64,000 nucleotides of DNA from contig CACZDV010000022.1 of the NCBI GenBank assembly GCA_902780025.1, positions 1-64,000 on the forward strand, given 5' to 3'. A model generated the notes under the pieces. The model saw only the letters and a program-made list of their open reading frames with translations. It was not told the origin of the DNA and did no database searches. Shown piece by piece: positions 59,342-64,000 of this stretch (positions within the stretch are counted from its first letter, which is position 1; every line of letters starts with the position of its first letter). Position numbers and translations under genes: made by a program. The DNA comes from an uncultured Prevotellaceae bacterium (GTDB taxonomy: Bacteria > Bacteroidota > Bacteroidia > Bacteroidales > Bacteroidaceae).

Positions 59342-62300
59342 ATGATGAAGAAAATACTGCTGATACTAACCATCATGCTGTTGCCGACAGTTCTGTCAGC
59401 AACCGTTCCCGATATGAAATTCCGCCGTCTGGATACACGCGACGGTCTTTCGAACTCGCAGGTGCTGAGTATCCTGCGCGACTCAAAGGGTGTCGTTTGG
59501 ATAGGTACGCCGTACGGTTTGAACCGCTATGACGGTTACCGCGTCCGTACCTTTTATTCGGATACTCGCGACAGCACCTCACTGCGTTCTAACTATGTGG
59601 ATGCCATCTTCGAGGCTTTCGACGGTAAGTTGTGGCTGAAGCAGGGCATGAGCTATTCCATCTTTGACCCTATCACCGAGCGCTGCGACCGTCACCCAGA
59701 GCGGTGGCTTGAGAAACTGGGCATCAAGGGTGGTGTCGAGTTCATGCATATTGACAGTCTGGGTGATTTCTGGATTAAGTCCTACACGGACGGCTTCTAC
59801 CACTACCGCCCCAAAACCAAGACTCTCAAGCGTTTCCCCTTTGGTTATGGCGAGCAGGAGTTCATGCCAGATTTTGGTGTGTCGTCCATCATTGAATTCG
59901 ACAAGAAGACCGTTGCCCTGTCATCAAACAATGGCGACATCATCTTTTTCGACCGCGAACACGACGTCATCAGCCGTAAGCTGGACTATCTGCCCAAAAA
60001 CAAGCTGACCAGTAATCAAGAGTGTAAGTTGCGTACTGATCATGACGGTAACCTCTGGGTCATCACGGTGACCAGAGTATATATGTGGAACCCGAAGACC
60101 AACCAGTGGCTCCTTTCGGCGCAGGACGCGGTCAGGAGCATTGGCGTCAGCGAGGTGCCTGAGGAGATGGCTGTGTGGGACGTCGTCGTTGACGGCGATC
60201 ATCGCCTATGGATAGCTACCGACCACGGTGGTCTTTTCATTATTGACCTTACCGACAAGTCGATGCGCCAGTTCCTGACCAGCAAGTATGACGAGTCGAC
60301 CATCAGCGACAATACCCTGCGCGTCATCTACAAAGACCAATTGGGACGTATGTGGGTAGGCAGCTACATGAACGGCTTGAACCTATATGCCGGCAATACC
60401 TCAGGATTCCGCAACCGCGAACTGGGTGTCATCAATACCATCTGCTACGACCGTCAGGGCTACACCTGGCTGGGTACCAACGATGTGGGTATCATCCGCT
60501 ACGACAGCCGTACCGGTGAGCAGGTCCCCTACAACAAGGCGAACAGCGGCATCGGCTCTAACGTCATGGTGGGCTCGCTGGCTGCCAGTGACGGCTCCGT
60601 CTGGTTCGGCACCTACGAGGGTGGTCTCATCCATATCAAGAATGGTCAGGTGACCAATTATCGTGCTACAGGCGACACCCTCGGACTGGTCAACAACAAC
60701 GTGTGGACGATCTGCGAAGACCAATGGGGCAACATCTGGATAGGCACCTTGGGCGGCGGCGTTCAGCGCATTGACAAGCGGACGGGCAAAATGCGTACCT
60801 TCCGCATCAGCAACTCCAATCTGCCCAGTGACTATATTACGACCATCACCCGCACCAAGAAAGGCTGGTTGATGGTGTCCCACTCGAAGTTTTATTCGCT
60901 GATTAACCCCAAGACGTTCCGCATCGTTAATCGCGACATTACCAAGAACCAGAATAATATCGACATTAACGAGACGTCGATACTTACTCTTGAGGACAGT
61001 CGCGGACTGGCCTGGCAGGGATCAACCTCGGGAGCCACCGTCTGGGATCCCAAGACCAATGAGGTCTACTTGCTCGATATGCGCTCGGGACTGCTCGGCT
61101 CTACGGTTAACGGCATTGTCGAGGATGCTGACCACACCATGTGGCTCGTCACCGACCATGGCATCTCGAACGTCATCCTCCAGCGTCAGGACAATGGCCG
61201 CTACACGTTCATCGTCCGCAGCTACAACAGCCGTGACGGATTGCAGAACGGCCCCTACAACCAGCGCTCTACGTGCTACACGTCGAGGGGTATGTTGCTC
61301 GTTGGCGGTCAGGGTGGTCTCGACGTCTTGAATCCCGGAGGTATCGGCAAGGATCGCGTCAAGGAGGAGCCCTTGTTCAGCGGCCTGCAGCTGTTCGACG
61401 AGGATGTCGTCATCGGCGCAGAGGCGGCCAACGGGCGCGTCGTGCTCAAGGAGAATATCAACGAGTGCCGGCAGTTGACGCTACGCTATAACGACCAGTT
61501 CACCATCCTGCTGGCCAGTTCCAGTGGCGAGATTCACAACCGCTCGCGGTTCCTCTATAAGCTGGAGGGATTCAACGACAACTGGGTGAAGACCTCGGAG
61601 GCGAACCCCAGCATCAGCTACATGTCGCTGCCCTCAGGCTCCTACACCCTCTGTGTCCGTATGTTGAACGACGACGGCACGATGGGCGACGTCGAGGCAC
61701 GGCTTGATATTACCATCCGTCCGCCGTTCTACAGTTCTTGGTGGGCTATCCTGCTTTACATCATTCTGGCTGGCTGCGCTGGCTATCTGTGGTATCAGCG
61801 CATACTCCGCCGCCATGCGGAGCGCGTAGAGTTGGAACGACAGCTTCGTGACTATGAGCGGCAGCAGATTATGAGCACGATGCGGGCAGAGATGGCAGTC
61901 AAGCAGTCTGAAGCCCAGCCTGCAGCCAAGCAGAAGATGCCATTCTTACCCGTCACCGACGAGATAGTGGGCTTCGTCAAGCGGTATGTCGAGTCGTTCA
62001 AGGCTGCTGATAACAAACCGTTCAGGCTGTCGTTCCAGTCATCGCTGAACCGCCTGACCATGCAGTACGACCCCGATTTGGTCAAGCGTATGCTGGATAT
62101 CCTGATGACCAATGCCGTGAAGTTTGCACCTGCCGGAAGCCGTGTGAAGGTCAATATGGCCGAGGTCGACAGAATGTGCGAAATCCGGATTGCCGACCGC
62201 GGACTGGGTATCCCCGAGGAGTCGCGTGCCAACTTGTTCGACCCCAACGTCGAGTCGGTGGTCGAGTTCGACGTCGTGGCGCGCATCGTCAACCTGCACG

Positions 62301-62422
62301 GCGGTACGGTTCGTGCCGAGGACAATCCTGAGGGTGGTACCATCGTCATTGTTCGGCTGCCTATCGAGATGAAGGTGAACGACGACATCCCTGTGGAAGA
62401 TGCCGTATTAATGGACGACTAA
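59342..62422 (+). CDS. Two-component propeller sensor with degenerate kinase
   Basis: 1026 residues, signal peptide about 1-20. Periplasmic Reg_prop repeats form two propellers (to about 680; e.g. GLSNSQVLSILRDSKGVVWIGT), then a Y_Y_Y domain (about 700-790), a membrane helix (about 798-818), and a C-terminal ATPase-like domain with ILMTNAVKFAP and DRGLGIPEE. The expected H-box (F.NISHELRTPL type) is missing: the coiled linker (RQQIMSTMRAEMAVKQSEAQPAAKQ) runs straight into the ATPase, and there is no receiver or AraC domain as in Bacteroides hybrid systems. It starts 3 bases after lacI, so it senses a carbohydrate probably without classical phosphorelay. Confidence 0.85.
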   Translation: MMKKILLILTIMLLPTVLSATVPDMKFRRLDTRDGLSNSQVLSILRDSKGVVWIGTPYGLNRYDGYRVRTFYSDTRDSTSLRSNYVDAIFEAFDGKLWLKQGMSYSIFDPITERCDRHPERWLEKLGIKGGVEFMHIDSLGDFWIKSYTDGFYHYRPKTKTLKRFPFGYGEQEFMPDFGVSSIIEFDKKTVALSSNNGDIIFFDREHDVISRKLDYLPKNKLTSNQECKLRTDHDGNLWVITVTRVYMWNPKTNQWLLSAQDAVRSIGVSEVPEEMAVWDVVVDGDHRLWIATDHGGLFIIDLTDKSMRQFLTSKYDESTISDNTLRVIYKDQLGRMWVGSYMNGLNLYAGNTSGFRNRELGVINTICYDRQGYTWLGTNDVGIIRYDSRTGEQVPYNKANSGIGSNVMVGSLAASDGSVWFGTYEGGLIHIKNGQVTNYRATGDTLGLVNNNVWTICEDQWGNIWIGTLGGGVQRIDKRTGKMRTFRISNSNLPSDYITTITRTKKGWLMVSHSKFYSLINPKTFRIVNRDITKNQNNIDINETSILTLEDSRGLAWQGSTSGATVWDPKTNEVYLLDMRSGLLGSTVNGIVEDADHTMWLVTDHGISNVILQRQDNGRYTFIVRSYNSRDGLQNGPYNQRSTCYTSRGMLLVGGQGGLDVLNPGGIGKDRVKEEPLFSGLQLFDEDVVIGAEAANGRVVLKENINECRQLTLRYNDQFTILLASSSGEIHNRSRFLYKLEGFNDNWVKTSEANPSISYMSLPSGSYTLCVRMLNDDGTMGDVEARLDITIRPPFYSSWWAILLYIILAGCAGYLWYQRILRRHAERVELERQLRDYERQQIMSTMRAEMAVKQSEAQPAAKQKMPFLPVTDEIVGFVKRYVESFKAADNKPFRLSFQSSLNRLTMQYDPDLVKRMLDILMTNAVKFAPAGSRVKVNMAEVDRMCEIRIADRGLGIPEESRANLFDPNVESVVEFDVVARIVNLHGGTVRAEDNPEGGTIVIVRLPIEMKVNDDIPVEDAVLMDD

Positions 62423-62440
62423 AACGAAAAACCTAAAATT

Positions 62441-64000
62441 ATGATGATACAGAGTAAGTCCTTAGTGTCTTTATGCCTGTTGTGTATGGCCCTGACAGCT
62501 CAGGCCGCCGACGTGAAGCAGCAGGGAAATACCGTGACCATCCGTCCTGACGGCGGACAGGCCAAAGTGATCCGACTGGAAGTAATCAACGACAATATCA
62601 TCCGCGTCCGTGCAACCAGCAAGGATGAACTGCCCGTGAAACCTGCGAGCCTCATGATTGTGCCGCAGAAGGCACCCGCCAAGGGCAGCTACACCATCGA
62701 GGAGTCCAGCGAAGCCGTATGTGTGATGGCCAAGAACGTGCGCGCCGTGGTCAGCAAGGCTAAGGGTGAAGTTTGGTTCTACGATGGCGAGGGCAACGTG
62801 CGGCTCTTGAAAGAAACGGAGAACGGCGACGGCAAGCAGTTCTGGGACTATACAGTGCCTGAACGCGAGTTGGGCATCAAGGGCGGTGTGCAGCCTACGG
62901 AAGAGCAGAAGCACGGCCTATCGTGGCAGATGACATTCGACTCGCCTGACGACGAGGCCTTCTACGGCCTAGGCCAGCATCAGTCGGAGGAGTTCAATAT
63001 GAAGGGAAAGAACGAGGACCTCTTCCAGTACAATACGAAGGTGTCGATACCCTTTGTGCTCTCCACCAAGGGCTACGGCATCCTGTGGGACGCCTACTCC
63101 TATTGCCGCTTCGGCAATCCTCACGACTACCTGCAGCTGAACCGCGCCTTCAAGCTCTACGACAAGCAGGGTCGGCCCGGCCACCTGACGGGCACCTACG
63201 TCGATGCCCAGGGTAAGAAGCTGGTGCGCGACGAGGACTCCATCTATTATGAATATGGTACGCCCGCGAAGTCGGAGATTGCCAACCGTACGGACAACGG
63301 CGGCATCAAGAACCTGCCGCAGGGCTTCAACCTGGCTGGCGCCAACGTCGTGTACGAAGGTTACATAGAGCCTGAAGCCAAGCCCTTTACACCTCCCACT
63401 GGAGTGAAATCTGATGATGTGGAGTGGGCTCCAACCCCTTACCAGTTCATTCTCTATTATGCAGGTTATATCAAGGTTTACATTGATGGCAAGGAAGTGG
63501 TGGCTGAGCGCTGGCGCACGGCGTGGAACCCCAATGCATATAAGTTTAATGTGTCCCTGCGGCCAGGCAAACGTGCACACCTGCGCATAGAGTGGCAACC
63601 TGACGGCGGCGAGTCGTACTGTGGCCTGCGCGTGGCAGAACCCCGTACTTATCATGACCGCAATGCGCTGTCCATCTGGTGCGAGATGGCGAAGGACATG
63701 GACTACTACTTCATTGCCGGCGAGAACCTCGATCAGGTCATCTCGGGCTACCGTACGCTGACGGGCCGCGCCTCGCTCTACCCGAAGTGGGCGCTCGGCT
63801 TCTGGCAGAGCCGTGAGCGCTATAAGACGCAGGACGAGATTGTATCGACCTTAGGCGAGTTCCGCCGTCGGCAGATACCCATCGACAACATCGTGCAGGA
63901 CTGGAACTACTGGCCCGAGGACCAGTGGGGCAGCCATGAGTTCGAGGCTTCGCGCTATCCTAATCCGCAGCAGATGCTCGACGACGTCCACCAGATGCAC
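62441..64000 (+). CDS. Glycoside hydrolase family 31 with PA14 insert, 3' end outside window
   Basis: 520 residues visible; the frame is open to the window end. Signal peptide about 1-22. The N-terminal GH31 domain (EAFYGLGQHQSEEFNMKG, FVLSTKGYGILWD) is interrupted at about 305-405 by a PA14 domain (YQFILYYAGYIKVYIDGKEVVAERW), the arrangement of alpha-xylosidases that act on xyloglucan. The catalytic barrel begins (KWALGFWQSRERYKTQDE; DNIVQDWNYW), but the nucleophile Asp lies beyond the end. Start ATG 62441 or 62444. It follows the sensor by 18 bases and is the probable regulated enzyme. Confidence 0.9.
   Translation, partial: MMIQSKSLVSLCLLCMALTAQAADVKQQGNTVTIRPDGGQAKVIRLEVINDNIIRVRATSKDELPVKPASLMIVPQKAPAKGSYTIEESSEAVCVMAKNVRAVVSKAKGEVWFYDGEGNVRLLKETENGDGKQFWDYTVPERELGIKGGVQPTEEQKHGLSWQMTFDSPDDEAFYGLGQHQSEEFNMKGKNEDLFQYNTKVSIPFVLSTKGYGILWDAYSYCRFGNPHDYLQLNRAFKLYDKQGRPGHLTGTYVDAQGKKLVRDEDSIYYEYGTPAKSEIANRTDNGGIKNLPQGFNLAGANVVYEGYIEPEAKPFTPPTGVKSDDVEWAPTPYQFILYYAGYIKVYIDGKEVVAERWRTAWNPNAYKFNVSLRPGKRAHLRIEWQPDGGESYCGLRVAEPRTYHDRNALSIWCEMAKDMDYYFIAGENLDQVISGYRTLTGRASLYPKWALGFWQSRERYKTQDEIVSTLGEFRRRQIPIDNIVQDWNYWPEDQWGSHEFEASRYPNPQQMLDDVHQMH

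Overview
The window reads as a chromosome segment of a Bacteroidales bacterium, most likely Prevotellaceae (Prevotella in the broad sense). The reasons are: promoters of the Bacteroidetes type (TTTG, about 19-20 bases, then TAnnTTTG), often only 5-15 bases before the start codon; little sign of Shine-Dalgarno sequences; and many family-level markers such as DUF4290, DUF3237, DUF2723, M64 peptidase, DUF285/BspA-like surface repeats, ECF sigma with a barrel-type partner, two-component propeller proteins, and a Bacteroidetes-style frd operon. Most of it is housekeeping DNA in short operons; I see no prophage, CRISPR array or rRNA.

Layout. 1-2.7 kb: end of fumarate reductase/succinate dehydrogenase (frdA, an unexpected small membrane ORF, frdB). 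2.8-5.5 kb: an accessory island with a RAYT-type transposase, its candidate REP hairpin, a structured leader with an attenuator-like terminator, an AT-rich secreted protein, tandem repeats and a MITE-like palindrome. 5.5-11.3 kb: CE1-type esterase, prmC-recX-comF operon, small membrane proteins, M64 peptidase. 11.3-20.7 kb: dxr-rseP, murF-FAH hydrolase, BspA-like protein, folP, cdaA, a two-domain RidA protein. 20.9-27.7 kb: CxxCH/WD40 lipoprotein, DUF4377-like and VWA lipoproteins, ECF sigma plus partner. 27.8-30.2 kb: GH2 enzyme. 30.2-37.7 kb: tsaB-DUF4290-murA-rimM, yicC-gmk-nadD, greA-HIT, manC. 37.9 kb: tRNA-Leu(CAA). 38-47.4 kb: BASS transporter, ribD, RNase H, surface protein with a 58-aa companion gene, polysaccharide deacetylase, DUF2723 protein, YqaA-like protein. 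47.4-52.3 kb: purD, a frameshifted S9/DPP-IV peptidase, RlmL-like methyltransferase. 52.4-58.2 kb: histidine kinase and a five-gene cluster (nucleotidyltransferase, ATP-grasp, CDP-alcohol phosphotransferase, HAD phosphatase, myo-inositol-phosphate synthase) that looks like inositol-lipid synthesis. 58.3-64 kb: LacI regulator, propeller sensor with a degenerate kinase, and a GH31 glycosidase running off the end.

The most unusual signal is not a gene. The window is sprinkled with short repeats that lie not only between genes but in frame inside them: (a) arrays of several unrelated sequences that share a 7-base period, (b) a 58-bp repeat identical in murF and the RidA gene but read in two different frames, and (c) GC-rich palindromes of CCCC...GGGG type inside GH2, purD, murF and the S9 peptidase, including one element present twice in opposite orientation in the GH2 gene. 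The second notable signal is the structured leader at about 3.92-4.27 kb, with mutually exclusive antiterminator and terminator pairings directly before an ORF. Nothing here was checked against a database; names rest on motifs and family knowledge.
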